Assembly (NCBI RefSeq): GCF_014639435.1 | Contig: NZ_BMFZ01000002.1 | Coordinates: 248,001 to 312,000 of the forward strand | Origin: Hafnia psychrotolerans | GTDB lineage: Bacteria > Pseudomonadota > Gammaproteobacteria > Enterobacterales > Enterobacteriaceae | Direction of reading: 5' to 3' | Length of the DNA: 64,000 nt | In this document: positions 1 through 9,305 of the stretch, in pieces | How positions within the stretch are numbered: position 1 is the stretch's first letter | Layout of the letters: every line of letters starts with the position of its first letter | Made by a program: the position numbers and the translations under genes | The notes under the pieces: model-generated | The model's database searches: none | What the model saw: the letters and a program-made list of their open reading frames with translations, nothing else | What the model was told of the DNA's origin: nothing

Positions 1-1101
1 CACGTCATCTTCTTTGGTATAAAACGAAGCCAACACACCGGCCAGCGGCACTGAGAGCAGTGAGAGCGCGCACAAGCCGATAGTAGACAACCAAAAGATA
101 TGCTTGAGCTGATGCTCAGCCTGCCCCATTTGTCCTTTGCCTAAGCGTGTGCCGACAATAATGGTGGAGGTTGAGCCGAGTGCGTTACCCGGCAGGTTAA
201 TCATTGAGGCGATAGACGCCGCAATAAAGTTCCCGGCAATAACGTCAGTCCCCATTCCGGCCACGAAAACCTGCGTTAACAACTTGCCGCTGTTAAACAG
301 CACCGATTCAATACTGGCAGGCACACCAATACTCAGCACTTCAATCAGAACACTGATATTGAGCGGCTTGAAATAACTTTTCAGCGGAATACGCAGCGCC
401 GGGTTAAAGCCAATCATCAGCACATAAATGACCACGGCAGCACCGATATAACGGGCGATGGTTAGCCCCAATCCCGCACCGGTAAAACCCAGTCCACCCC
501 AGCCAAAACAACCATAAATCAGCACGCTGCTGATCATAATATTCAGGATATTCATGCCGCCGTTGATCAGCATCGGAATTTTGGTATTGCCAGCGCCACG
601 CAAGGCACCACAGCCGATCAGTGCAATGGCCGCTGCGGGGTAACTCCAGGCCGTGATGGTGAGATAATTGAGGGCCAGGGCTTTGACCTGCGGTTCGGCA
701 CTGCCGGCAATCAAATCGACAATGTGCGTCCCGGCAAACTCGATGCCAAGCGCCAGCAGAAACGCAAAACCGGTCATTAATACCAGAGACTGGCGGGCAG
801 CAGATCGGGCGCGTTTACGGTTGAGTTTACCCAGGCTGAAAGCCACCACGACCGTGGTCCCAAGGTCTATCGCCGCAAAGAAAGCGATGATCACCATATT
901 GAAGCTGTCTGCCAGGCCGACTCCCGCCATCGCCTCCTTGCCCAACCAACTGACCAGAAAAGTACTGAGGACACCCATCAGCAATACACACATATTTTCG
1001 AAAAATATCGGTATGGCCAAAGGCGTGATTTCTCGCCAGAACAACACACGGTAAGAACGCCGTTTGTGATACCACTTAGTGCGATCCAATGCGTGCTGCA
1101 C
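1..1101 (-). CDS. yeeO: MATE family efflux transporter, YeeO-like (partial, C terminus outside window)
   Basis: The minus strand is open from about 1194 to the left edge of the window. It reads as a multidrug and toxic compound extrusion (MATE) protein with hydrophobic segments throughout. Landmarks are 'FWREITPLAIPIFFENMCVL' near the N terminus, 'FLVSWLGKEAMAGVGLADSF', 'GALRGAGNTKIP' and 'GNALGSTSTIIVGTRLGKGQ', all matching E. coli YeeO as I remember it. YeeO is an inner-membrane antiporter reported to export flavins and dipeptides. The GTG at 1101 gives an N terminus MQHALDRTKW that fits the family but has a weak ribosome site; TTG at 1089 or 1122 is also possible. 367 codons are inside the window; a full family member has roughly 450-550. 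The family is clear, the exact start is not. Confidence 0.88.
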   Translation of the reverse strand, partial: MQHALDRTKWYHKRRSYRVLFWREITPLAIPIFFENMCVLLMGVLSTFLVSWLGKEAMAGVGLADSFNMVIIAFFAAIDLGTTVVVAFSLGKLNRKRARSAARQSLVLMTGFAFLLALGIEFAGTHIVDLIAGSAEPQVKALALNYLTITAWSYPAAAIALIGCGALRGAGNTKIPMLINGGMNILNIMISSVLIYGCFGWGGLGFTGAGLGLTIARYIGAAVVIYVLMIGFNPALRIPLKSYFKPLNISVLIEVLSIGVPASIESVLFNSGKLLTQVFVAGMGTDVIAGNFIAASIASMINLPGNALGSTSTIIVGTRLGKGQMGQAEHQLKHIFWLSTIGLCALSLLSVPLAGVLASFYTKEDDV

Positions 1102-1590
1102 AGAGACTCTGATGTTTTGCAAGATGGTTCCAGCGTTGAGTACGGACAAAGACCTGAAACAAGAATGGTAAAAACCTTCCTGTTTTGCAAAGTCTTTTCA
1201 CGCAAAGAGAGGGAAAATTGTTGGGGAAATGTAAAATAGTTTAGTCTCAGGGCAGCACCGTCCTGACTTCGCCACATCACAGGCGACACATCCTGATACA
1301 GGTTCCTTTCAGACGATGTACTGACGCCGCAAAAATTTGACTCCCATCACACTTTACTAAAAATCGAACAGACCCTAACCGCTGGCTATCAAGTTTTCAC
1401 GCTGAAGAGCCGATGACTTAGTCAGTGAGTCTATCAATCGCCACCAGCAACTCGCATTGTCTCTCGGTGAATTTTCATGCCCTTGCATAAAAAGAGAATG
1501 TCACAAAAAAGCATTAAAAACATAAAGTTGAATGATTTTTCCAAGGTGGTTGGCCTACCTTTTTAATGACAATTTCAGGGAGTTAAATCT
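1102..1590. other. Intergenic region between divergent yeeO-like gene and MCP gene
   Basis: No convincing gene. The plus-strand MCP has a good ribosome site (CAGGGAGTTAAATCT then ATG). The stretch just before it (about 1485-1575) is AT-rich and probably carries the MCP promoter, but I cannot place -35/-10 boxes with confidence. A minus-strand open frame through 978-1289 is a shadow of the yeeO-like gene. Confidence 0.5.
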
Positions 1591-3192
1591 ATGCATTTTA
1601 AAAATACCACCGTGCGAACCCAACTGACTCTGGGGTTTGGCGTTTTAGTTGCGATTGTCCTTGCTGTCGTCCTGCTCTCTATTAACTCCCTGAGTCAGGC
1701 CAACAACAGATTCAAGAATCATGTGCAGCAAGTTTCTGCCCGTGAATCGTCGGTTAACTTAATCCTTAGTGGTGTCAAAGACAGCTCGCTGAGTATTTAC
1801 GGCCTGGTATTGGTCAGCGAAGCTGCTGATATCGAAGCCGGTAAAAAACAAGTTGCCGCCGCTGAAGAGAAAACCGCTGTCGCGCTAACCCAATTGCAGG
1901 AGGCCATTAAACAGCACTCTGACGTTACCGACCAGGACCGGCAATTTGTGGCTGCGATTGCGCATGCTGAAGAGGAATATCGGCCTATTGCTAAACACAT
2001 TGTCGATTTGGCCCTTGAAGAAAAGAAAGCTGAAGCGATCGACCGGATGAACCGTGAATTACGGCCTCAGTTGACCCTTTTACTTAACACGGCCAATGAA
2101 TATCTCAAATACAGCACAGCACGTGCCAAAGAAAGTCTGAATACGTCACAAGACACTTATCAGCAAACCCGACTCATTTTCATCATTATCAGCTTAGTCG
2201 CGCTGACGCTGGCCATTATTTTGGGCGGGATTATTATCCGTTCTCTGTTCCGTGCTTTGGGAGAAGAGCCGGTAGTGTTAGGTCAGGTCGTACATCGCAT
2301 TGCCGCAGGTGACCTCAGTCAGGTTAAAGGCGCAAACGACGCACCACAAAATAGTGTGCTGGCCGCGATTGGCCAGATGCAGGAGAAACTGCGCCAGCTC
2401 GTTAATCAGGTCGCCAACTCGGCTGAGAGTATCGTAAGCGCTTCAACCGAGATCACCCAGGGTAATGAAGATTTGAGTCGCCGCACAGAAGCGCAGGCCT
2501 CTTCACTCGAGCAGACGTCTGCCAGTATGGAGGAGCTAACCGCCACCGTTAAACACAACGCTGACAACGCGCATCAGGGGAACTTGATGGCAACGAATGC
2601 ATCACATGTGGCGCAGCGCGGCGGCAGCGTGGTCGAACGCGTGGTGAGCACAATGCATGAAATTGCCGACAGTTCAGGCAAAGTGACGCAGATCATTACT
2701 GTCATTGAAGGCATCGCTTTTCAGACTAATATTTTGGCGCTTAACGCCGCAGTAGAAGCGGCGCGGGCCGGTGAGCAAGGCCGGGGTTTTGCCGTGGTGG
2801 CGGGCGAAGTGCGCACCCTGGCACAACGCAGCGCGACTGCTGCAAAGGAAATTAAAAACCTGATTGGCGAGTCCGTCGAGCGGATAAATATAGGGTCTAA
2901 GTTGGTTGATGAAGCGGGCAGCACCATGCAGGAAGTGGTTAATGCCGTTAAAGGTGTCAACGATCTTATGGCTGAAATCACACTGGCTTCAAGCGAACAG
3001 CACACGGGAATCGATCAGGTTAACAAAGCGGTTGTCCATATGGATGAGGCAACGCAACAGAACGCCGCGCTGGTTGAGCAAAGTGCAGCGGCAGCCGAAA
3101 GCCTCAAACAGCAGGCTTACATCTTGTTGGAAGAAATCTCTGCGTTTGATATTTCACGCGCGGGAAATATCACTGCAACGGCGATTCGCTAA
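1591..3192 (+). CDS. Methyl-accepting chemotaxis protein
   Basis: A 533-residue transmembrane chemoreceptor that would signal ligand occupancy to CheA/CheW at the inner membrane. Residues about 11-31 form TM1, followed by a periplasmic helical domain of about 160 residues (four-helix-bundle type) and TM2 at about 193-216. A HAMP segment follows ('VVHRIAAGDLSQ'), then a long coiled-coil signalling domain with the conserved hairpin tip 'NILALNAAVEAARAGEQGRG' at about 382-401. The C terminus ends ITATAIR and lacks the NWETF-type CheR/CheB tether of Tar/Tsr, so its adaptation may depend on other receptors. It lies 9 bp upstream of a periplasmic sugar-binding protein and is probably co-transcribed with it, which suggests indirect sensing through that protein. 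Ligand unknown. Confidence 0.93.
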   Translation: MHFKNTTVRTQLTLGFGVLVAIVLAVVLLSINSLSQANNRFKNHVQQVSARESSVNLILSGVKDSSLSIYGLVLVSEAADIEAGKKQVAAAEEKTAVALTQLQEAIKQHSDVTDQDRQFVAAIAHAEEEYRPIAKHIVDLALEEKKAEAIDRMNRELRPQLTLLLNTANEYLKYSTARAKESLNTSQDTYQQTRLIFIIISLVALTLAIILGGIIIRSLFRALGEEPVVLGQVVHRIAAGDLSQVKGANDAPQNSVLAAIGQMQEKLRQLVNQVANSAESIVSASTEITQGNEDLSRRTEAQASSLEQTSASMEELTATVKHNADNAHQGNLMATNASHVAQRGGSVVERVVSTMHEIADSSGKVTQIITVIEGIAFQTNILALNAAVEAARAGEQGRGFAVVAGEVRTLAQRSATAAKEIKNLIGESVERINIGSKLVDEAGSTMQEVVNAVKGVNDLMAEITLASSEQHTGIDQVNKAVVHMDEATQQNAALVEQSAAAAESLKQQAYILLEEISAFDISRAGNITATAIR

Positions 3193-3201
3193 GGTATTGA
3201 A

Positions 3202-4215
3202 ATGAAAATTTTCTACACTTTTGCCATGGCGACAGTCATGCTGAGTTCAACAGCGTTAGCCGGCAGCAACGAGAGTATTACCATCGGGCTGATTACCAAG
3301 ACAGACACCAACCCCTTCTTTTTGAAAATGAAAGAAGGGGCCATGCTTGGCGCTACAGTGCATGGTGTGAAACTGCTCACCGCCGCGGGTAAAGAAGATA
3401 GCGATTACCCTACGCAGATAACGGCAATCCAATCCATGGTGTCGGCTGGGGCCACTACCCTCCTTATCACCCCCAGCGATGCTAAAGCCATTGTGCCAGC
3501 ACTGGATGAGGCACGAGCAAAAGGTGTTCAGATCATTGCTCTCGATTCGCCGACGGATCCCATCAGTGCGGTCGATGCACTCTTTGCTACGGACAATTAC
3601 AAAGCGGGCGAATTGATTGGCCAATATGCCCAGGCCGCGATGCCATTACGGTTTTCGGGACAACCCTTAAAAATAGCTATGCTGGACTTATCAGCAGGGC
3701 ATTTAGTGGGGGCAAGACGACACAATGGCTTTATGAAAGGTCTGGGACTGCAAGCTGTGGGCGCCGACTCCAGTGACTTATCTGCCGCCACCGAAATAGT
3801 CTGCTCTGGCTTTACGGAAGGGGCGGAAAAACAAGGTTACGAGGTCATGGCAAGCTGCCTGAAAGCACATCCTGATATCAACCTTGTCTATACCGTCAAT
3901 GAACCTGCTGCAGCAGGTGCTTACAAAGCATTACAGGAAGCAGGTAAAGAAAAAAATGCCATGATTGTGTCGGTTGATGGCGGGTGTGCGGGAGTCAATA
4001 ACGTTCGCGAAGGAAAAATTGCGGCGACAGCCCAGCAATATCCTCTCACGATGGCAGCGATGGGCGTTGATGCCGCCGTCGCCTACGCCAAACACGGCAA
4101 AAAAGTGTCTGGGTATGTTGACACTGGTGTCACACTTATCGCCGACAAAACAATGCCTGGCCTACCAAGCAAAGACACTCAGGCAGGACTTAATGCGTGT
4201 TTTGGTGCCAAATAA
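3202..4215 (+). CDS. Periplasmic sugar-binding protein (Peripla_BP_4, FrcB/RbsB-like), orphan
   Basis: A 337-residue exported protein with a signal peptide (MKIFYTFAMATVMLSSTALA, cleavage after ALA). The mature part has the type I periplasmic binding fold: 'ITIGLITKTDTNPFFLKMKE' at the start, 'DYPTQITAIQSMVSAGATTL', 'ALDSPTDP', 'VYTVNEPAAAGAYKALQEAG' and 'VSVDGGCAGV'. It resembles fructose/ribose-type binding proteins of ABC importers. No permease or ATPase gene is adjacent; the next 330 bp hold no gene. Its placement right after an MCP suggests that it feeds a ligand signal to that chemoreceptor, as RbsB or MglB do with Trg, or serves a transporter encoded elsewhere. The ligand cannot be read from sequence. 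Confidence 0.88.
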   Translation: MKIFYTFAMATVMLSSTALAGSNESITIGLITKTDTNPFFLKMKEGAMLGATVHGVKLLTAAGKEDSDYPTQITAIQSMVSAGATTLLITPSDAKAIVPALDEARAKGVQIIALDSPTDPISAVDALFATDNYKAGELIGQYAQAAMPLRFSGQPLKIAMLDLSAGHLVGARRHNGFMKGLGLQAVGADSSDLSAATEIVCSGFTEGAEKQGYEVMASCLKAHPDINLVYTVNEPAAAGAYKALQEAGKEKNAMIVSVDGGCAGVNNVREGKIAATAQQYPLTMAAMGVDAAVAYAKHGKKVSGYVDTGVTLIADKTMPGLPSKDTQAGLNACFGAK

Positions 4216-4545
4216 TCTGCACAGACATTGTAGCGTTGGCACCTGGCATTGATGTTTTTAAAAATAAGGTCCTGAGTTCAATGATTTTTATCGCAACGAG
4301 CTCAGAGACCCAAAATTTATTCACAGCCTTGGTTATTCTAATCAAGGCCCCTCACCTCATCAGATATTGAATTAACTGTCTTCGTTGAGAATAAAACGAC
4401 ACCAACCGTGATGCATTAAATCACGAAGCCCTTTTCCTATAACCGCTAACAGAAAACACCAAGAAAATAAAACCTCACTTACCTATAAAAACACTTCACA
4501 GAAAGCATTATTATACAACACTCAAAAGATCAACAACCTTCATCT
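4216..4545. other. Gene-free interval
   Basis: AT-rich spacer after the sugar-binding protein. No open frame with a believable ribosome site and no clear Rho-independent terminator. It probably contains the promoter of the downstream microcin-like gene. Confidence 0.4.
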
Positions 4546-4764
4546 ATGGATGGATGGCGAGTCATTTTCACCCACTTAAAAAGTATTGACTGGCACCATC
4601 AATATAAAAATTTATCGATTGATATACCCAGGGAGCGCATTAGCGCCAGAAAATTCAATACAAATTTAGTACTTATACTATATTTTTTTTTGCTGAAAGT
4701 GATAGCTTGGCTTTTCGCTTTCGCACTTTTAGTGCGTCATTTTTATTTAAAATTAATGGACTAA
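4546..4764 (+). CDS. Possible small membrane protein, candidate immunity partner of the downstream bacteriocin
   Basis: A 72-codon frame whose last 35 residues are strongly hydrophobic ('LVLILYFFLLKVIAWLFAFA' then LLVRHFYLKLMD). It stops 5 bp before the ATG of the microcin-like precursor. In class II microcin loci a tiny membrane immunity protein is often encoded directly upstream of, or overlapping, its precursor, as happens twice elsewhere in this window. Against it: no good ribosome site before ATG 4546, and the N-terminal half looks non-coding. The real start could be internal (TTG about 4693 or GTG 4702). Function is inferred from position and hydrophobicity only. Confidence 0.35.
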   Translation: MDGWRVIFTHLKSIDWHHQYKNLSIDIPRERISARKFNTNLVLILYFFLLKVIAWLFAFALLVRHFYLKLMD

Positions 4765-4769
4765 TTATC

Positions 4770-5039
4770 ATGAAAGAACTTTCTATTGACCAAATTGAAC
4801 AAGTAAGCGGTGCGAGTGTCCAGGCTGCTTTTGAGGGTGCTGTTATTGGCGCCACTAGCTATGCTCTTAGCGCCGGGAAATGGGGTGGCCTGAGCATCCT
4901 GAACTTTGGTATAGGGCAAGCAGTCGGTGTATCCCTGGGAATTATTATTGGCGGTGTGGGTGGAGCGCTCTACGGTGCGACACATGACTCAATCCAGACA
5001 GAAAACTTTTTCAATAATATTTTAGCGAATGTTGGCTAA
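4770..5039 (+). CDS. Class II microcin/bacteriocin-like precursor with double-glycine-type leader
   Basis: An 89-residue peptide starting MKELSIDQIEQVSGAS. This matches the class II microcin leader pattern (M-R/K-x-L/I-S-x3-I/L-x2-V/I-S-G-A/G) cut after GA/GG by C39-peptidase exporters. The core of about 74 residues is hydrophobic and Gly/Ala-rich ('GIIIGGVGGALYGATHD') and ends FFNNILANVG. It lacks the Ser-rich tail of siderophore-microcins, so it would be closer to unmodified class IIa microcins such as MccV. An upstream in-frame ATG at 4707 lies inside the preceding frame and is not used here. No exporter is nearby; the C39 exporter at 46.5-48.6 kb could act in trans. Whether it kills anything is unknown. 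Confidence 0.7.
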   Translation: MKELSIDQIEQVSGASVQAAFEGAVIGATSYALSAGKWGGLSILNFGIGQAVGVSLGIIIGGVGGALYGATHDSIQTENFFNNILANVG

Positions 5040-5469
5040 TAACTGTTTTTGCTTGATCACAACAACATCATCTCCTCTGGCGGTGATGTTGTCTATGCAT
5101 GGCAATATCCTGACAACACAAACTCCTCTCTGTTACCCCGACGACTGCTACGCATGCTGCGTGGAGTAAACCGGTCCTCATCTTAGTTAAAACCAACACA
5201 CGGCAAGATTGCTCATTGGATTATTCTTATCCGGGATTGGCACCCGCCAGGTTATTCGTCACTCAGGGTACTATCATTCCTAAGTCTATTTAATTAAACA
5301 AAACCTATATTTTATTAAAATAAGTCTGAATGAGATCAAGTATGGATGTCATGACAGATGACCCACCCTCATTTTCATGGTAAATACACCCTCTTGGAAT
5401 CGGATTCCATAAATATTAACAGGTTGTTAATAGCTATTGCTTTATGTTTATAAATTTAAAGGGACTTAA
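5040..5469. other. Intergenic region with hairpin at 5062-5092
   Basis: The arms ACAACATCA (5062-5070) and TGATGTTGT (5084-5092) can form a 9-bp hairpin just after the microcin-like gene. There is no T-run behind it, so it is only a weak terminator candidate. The rest is AT-rich and should hold the autotransporter promoter; the gene itself has the ribosome site AAAGGGACTTAA before ATG 5470. Confidence 0.4.
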
Positions 5470-8400
5470 ATGAAGATCAAGTATCTTGCCATATTTTGTT
5501 GTGGATTTTTTACGTCAACCTCCCTGATTGCGGGCATTATGCGCGAAGACGTCTCGGTTCAGGACTATCGTGATTTCGCCGAAAATCTTGGGAAATATCG
5601 CGTTGGTGAAAAAAATATCGAAGTTTTCAAAATCGACGGGACTTCTGCCGGTACGATCGCTTTCCCGATGCCCGATTTTGGTGCCATTGTATCCGGCGGT
5701 TATGCCACTTTATATTCCCCTTCTTATCTGGTGGGCGTGAAACATAATGGGGGTTATAAATCCGTCGATTTCGGCAATAATGCTAAATACAAAACATCCT
5801 ATAAATTAATTAATCGTAACGAATACTCCGCACGTGACTTTCATATGCCGCGCCTGAATAAAGTGGTCACCGAAGCATCCCCTGTCCCCTCGATTGTCGG
5901 TACTCAATTAGCGGCGAATCCAGACCGTTATACCTGGTATGCACGTGCCGGAGCCGGTACGCAACTACAGGTTAATGCAGAAACACAGGAACTTATGCAG
6001 GTTGCGTCCGCTTACAGCTGGAAAAGCGGCGGAATGATGACCAATCCAACGTTTGAGAGCTGGCGTCTGCGTTGGTATAACTACAGCCCTGACGACCCAA
6101 AGGTGCAGATATTTGATAGCGCAGCTCAAGGTGGCGATAGCGGAAGCCCGTTGTTTGTTTATGATAATTATGAAAAAAAATGGAAATTAGTGGGTGTTAC
6201 CACCTCCGGTTCCGGTACGCCTCCGTATAACATGCGAACCTATAACTTATTCATTCAGGATAAGTTTGTTTCTGAGGTTATCACTGCCAATACGGATCCG
6301 GATGTGACTGACATACGCACTGACGGCATTATTTCATGGAATAAGGACGCGATTACCCAGGGAAAGAATAGCTGGGCATGGCATGGCGTGGAGGCCCTAT
6401 TACCCAGCGATGCGACGAACAATGCGCTGGATGCAACCAAAGATCTGCGTTTTAACGGTGAGGGTGGAACTCTCGTGTTGGATCAATCCATCAACCACGG
6501 CGCCGCAAAATTACAATTCTCAAATGACTATCGGGTGACCTCTACTGATGGTCAGAATAACACCTGGGTCGGCGGCGGAATCGACGTCGATGCGGGCAAG
6601 ACCGTACTGTGGCAGGTCAATGGCCTGGCTGGCGATGCCCTGCACAAAATTGGGGAAGGTACGTTACATGTCAATGCTAACGGGGTGAACGGGGGGCGCT
6701 TAAATGTCGGCGACGGCACGGTCATCCTGGATCAACAGGCGGATGAAAACGGTTTAAAGCAGGCTTTTTCTACGGTCACATTGGTCAGCGGACGCCCTGT
6801 GGTGGTGCTGAGTGATAAAGACCAGGTGGCGACTAAAAACATTCAGTTCGGCTACCGCGGAGGCACGCTGGATCTCAATGGTACCCACTTGAGTTTCAAG
6901 GAAATTAATCATAATGATAATGGTGCGACGCTGGTTAACCGCAATCGGGCTCAAACATCGTCCATCACTCTCTACGGCAAGGGTTTCAACTTCCTGGGCC
7001 ACATCGGCGAACAGAACAGCGGCAAACTCAACCTGGCGTATTACGCGTCTGACAGCGCGTATCGCGCTACGTTGTCTGGCGGAGCGGATGTGCAGGCTCT
7101 TAATGTTAAACAAGGTGAGCTGGTTCTCTCCGGTGAGCAAACCTTACATGCTGGCAATGTGTTATACGCCGACGATTGGCGTTTTCACTCCTACCTTGCC
7201 GATACGGCAAAAGTACTGACGGGGGCAACACTGACAGTAAGCGATCATGCTGAACTGAGTGCAGATACCACCGTCGATGAAGGTGCCATCCTCAATCTGT
7301 ACGCCCATGCCGCGCTGTCCGGCAACCTTGTGCTGACCGGGATCAACAGTCTGCTAAAAGCGGATATTGTCGAACGAGACAGCACCGTAGCAGGCCTGTC
7401 CTCAATGATCACCGCCGATGTCAGTGGTAACGGCCAGCTGATCAAAACGGGTGAAGGCACCTTGCAAGTTGATGGTGATATCACCACCACCGGGGATACC
7501 GAGCTACGGGCGGGCACGCTGGCGCTAAATGGCAATGTCAGCTCACCGGTAAAGATGGCCTCCGGCACCGTCCTCGCGGGAAGTGGCACACTGCAGGATC
7601 TTTATGCGGCGGATCAGTCAACCCTTTATCCTGGCGCTTTGTTCGCCAATACAGCCCAATACGCGACGCTGCGTGTCGGCTCTCTCTACACTACCGGCAC
7701 GGTTAATGTGGCACTGAACAGTGACTTCAGCCGCACGGCGACGGATAAACTGTTAGTCGATGGCGACGTCATTGGCGACAAGCCAATCCTGGTCAGCGTG
7801 AGCAGCCAAAGCCCGTGGACAGACAGCGATATCAATCAGAACAGCATCGCTGATAACACCGAAGGTGTCTCGATTATTCAGGTGGGCGGTCAATCAACTA
7901 AAGACAGCTTCGCGCTGGCTGGCAACTATATGGCTCGTGGTGCATGGGCCTACGGCCTGTATGCCTTTGCGCCGGGTAAATCGGCTGAGCGTGAGCGTGA
8001 CGTGAGCGGCACAGGCGATCAGTACTGGGATTATCGTCTGCAAAACATCATGTTATCTGAAGGAGGCAATTCAACCCCTGCGGTGCCGGATGAAACCCCC
8101 GCCGTCGTGCCGGATGAAACACCCGCCGTCGTGCCGGACGAAACACCCGCCGTCGTGCCGGATGAAGCACCCGCCGTCGTGCCGGATGAAACACCGGCAG
8201 CCAGCCCACCACAGCCTGTCAAACCAGTACGCCGCGCAGTAACACCTCAGGTTCCCAGCTATATCTCTTTGCCTTCGGCATTATTCCGCGCCGACGAGCA
8301 GCGCACCATACTGTTTAAAGAAAGTGCACTGGATGCCTCACTGGAAGGCCATTCAAGCTTCTTCCTGTTTGGCTATCGGGGTGAAGAAAACTATCAGTCC

Positions 8401-9177
8401 GGCAATGGTTTTATGCAATACGGCTACAACTACAAAAGTCGCGATAAAGGCTGGATGATGGGCGCCAATCTGGCCTCGTGGCAAAATGAGGGACAATCTT
8501 TGAGCGTGAGCGGTGCTTTTTCCAAAGGCGATACAACCTTTACGCCTGAGGCTGTCGATGGTGACAGTCAGGGGAGTTTCCATTCCAACGCGGTGAATCT
8601 GATGGTTTCCTGGCACGATGAGGATTATTACCTTAACTTGCTGTCCGGTTACGGCTGGTCGAAAGGCGACATAACCACCAACCTGCGCGGCAAGGTCGCC
8701 TCACCCCATGTTAAGCAGACCTTTGCGGAGATTGAAGGCGGAAAAAACCTGCGTTTCGGCGCACATCGTCTCCGCCCTTATGCAGGTTATCGCCATCAGC
8801 AGATGCAGGTTAAAAGCTTCACCGATGTCGATAATACGCGGGTCAATTATCAGCAACAACGCCGGGAAGCCTGGATTGGCGGGCTGGCATATGATTACAC
8901 ACTGCCACTAAATCGACTGGGCACCTTACGCCTGGGCACCGATGTTAGCCTCGCCATGCGCCCATCAGGGAAAGGGAAAGTGACGATCGGTGATGGTCAG
9001 CAAAGCGATGCTTTCCGCACCGGTAATGGCGGCGACAACCTGAATATCAAAACCGAAGCTAAGCTGGAACTGAGTCAGGATATCGCGCTCACGACGCAAA
9101 TACGCCACCAACGAAAATTGCAGCAAGAAGGGACTAATGACTGGCTGTTCGCGGGTGGAATCAATTTTTACTTCTGA
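5470..9177 (+). CDS. Serine protease autotransporter (peptidase S6 type)
   Basis: A 1235-residue type Va secreted protease. A short signal peptide (MKIKYLAIFCCGFFTSTSLIAG) precedes a chymotrypsin-like S6 domain. The predicted triad is His92 (GVKHNGG), Asp123 (SARDFHMP) and Ser224 (GGDSGSP), with spacing close to IgA-protease/SPATE enzymes. A long beta-helix passenger follows (about 330-850), then a Pro/Glu repeat linker (about 872-911). The C-terminal beta-barrel covers about the last 260 residues and ends in the outer-membrane signature GGINFYF. The usual 50-residue extended SPATE signal peptide is absent. The linker lacks the conserved SPATE cleavage helix I would expect, so the passenger may stay surface-bound. 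Substrate unknown. It is monocistronic; the next gene converges from the other strand. Confidence 0.92.
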   Translation: MKIKYLAIFCCGFFTSTSLIAGIMREDVSVQDYRDFAENLGKYRVGEKNIEVFKIDGTSAGTIAFPMPDFGAIVSGGYATLYSPSYLVGVKHNGGYKSVDFGNNAKYKTSYKLINRNEYSARDFHMPRLNKVVTEASPVPSIVGTQLAANPDRYTWYARAGAGTQLQVNAETQELMQVASAYSWKSGGMMTNPTFESWRLRWYNYSPDDPKVQIFDSAAQGGDSGSPLFVYDNYEKKWKLVGVTTSGSGTPPYNMRTYNLFIQDKFVSEVITANTDPDVTDIRTDGIISWNKDAITQGKNSWAWHGVEALLPSDATNNALDATKDLRFNGEGGTLVLDQSINHGAAKLQFSNDYRVTSTDGQNNTWVGGGIDVDAGKTVLWQVNGLAGDALHKIGEGTLHVNANGVNGGRLNVGDGTVILDQQADENGLKQAFSTVTLVSGRPVVVLSDKDQVATKNIQFGYRGGTLDLNGTHLSFKEINHNDNGATLVNRNRAQTSSITLYGKGFNFLGHIGEQNSGKLNLAYYASDSAYRATLSGGADVQALNVKQGELVLSGEQTLHAGNVLYADDWRFHSYLADTAKVLTGATLTVSDHAELSADTTVDEGAILNLYAHAALSGNLVLTGINSLLKADIVERDSTVAGLSSMITADVSGNGQLIKTGEGTLQVDGDITTTGDTELRAGTLALNGNVSSPVKMASGTVLAGSGTLQDLYAADQSTLYPGALFANTAQYATLRVGSLYTTGTVNVALNSDFSRTATDKLLVDGDVIGDKPILVSVSSQSPWTDSDINQNSIADNTEGVSIIQVGGQSTKDSFALAGNYMARGAWAYGLYAFAPGKSAERERDVSGTGDQYWDYRLQNIMLSEGGNSTPAVPDETPAVVPDETPAVVPDETPAVVPDEAPAVVPDETPAASPPQPVKPVRRAVTPQVPSYISLPSALFRADEQRTILFKESALDASLEGHSSFFLFGYRGEENYQSGNGFMQYGYNYKSRDKGWMMGANLASWQNEGQSLSVSGAFSKGDTTFTPEAVDGDSQGSFHSNAVNLMVSWHDEDYYLNLLSGYGWSKGDITTNLRGKVASPHVKQTFAEIEGGKNLRFGAHRLRPYAGYRHQQMQVKSFTDVDNTRVNYQQQRREAWIGGLAYDYTLPLNRLGTLRLGTDVSLAMRPSGKGKVTIGDGQQSDAFRTGNGGDNLNIKTEAKLELSQDIALTTQIRHQRKLQQEGTNDWLFAGGINFYF
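8083..8202 (+). repeat. Five tandem 24-bp units encoding VPDETPAV repeats
   Basis: Units begin at 8083, 8107, 8131, 8155 and 8179 and encode VPDETPAV, with DEAPAV in the fourth and DETPAA in the last. This is a Pro/Glu-rich spacer between passenger and beta-barrel of the autotransporter. The near-identity of the units means copy number could vary between strains by slippage. Confidence 0.9.
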
Positions 9178-9194
9178 TCCTGACGCCTCACTCA

Positions 9195-9242
9195 GGGTAA
9201 TGTGCGGATACACTGTTTCTCACAATATTGCGCACATTACCC
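9195..9242. terminator. Inverted repeat between convergent autotransporter and lsrG genes
   Basis: GGGTAATGTGCG (9195-9206) pairs perfectly with CGCACATTACCC (9231-9242) across a 24-nt loop. It lies between the 3' ends of two convergent transcripts, so a shared bidirectional terminator or an RNA 3' stabiliser is likely, though the loop is long and no T-run follows. Confidence 0.5.
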
Positions 9243-9305
9243 AAACAGTCATTGCCCGTGTTGCAGCCTGAGAGAGCACTGGTGTCGGATTAACCCCAGA
9301 CCCTT

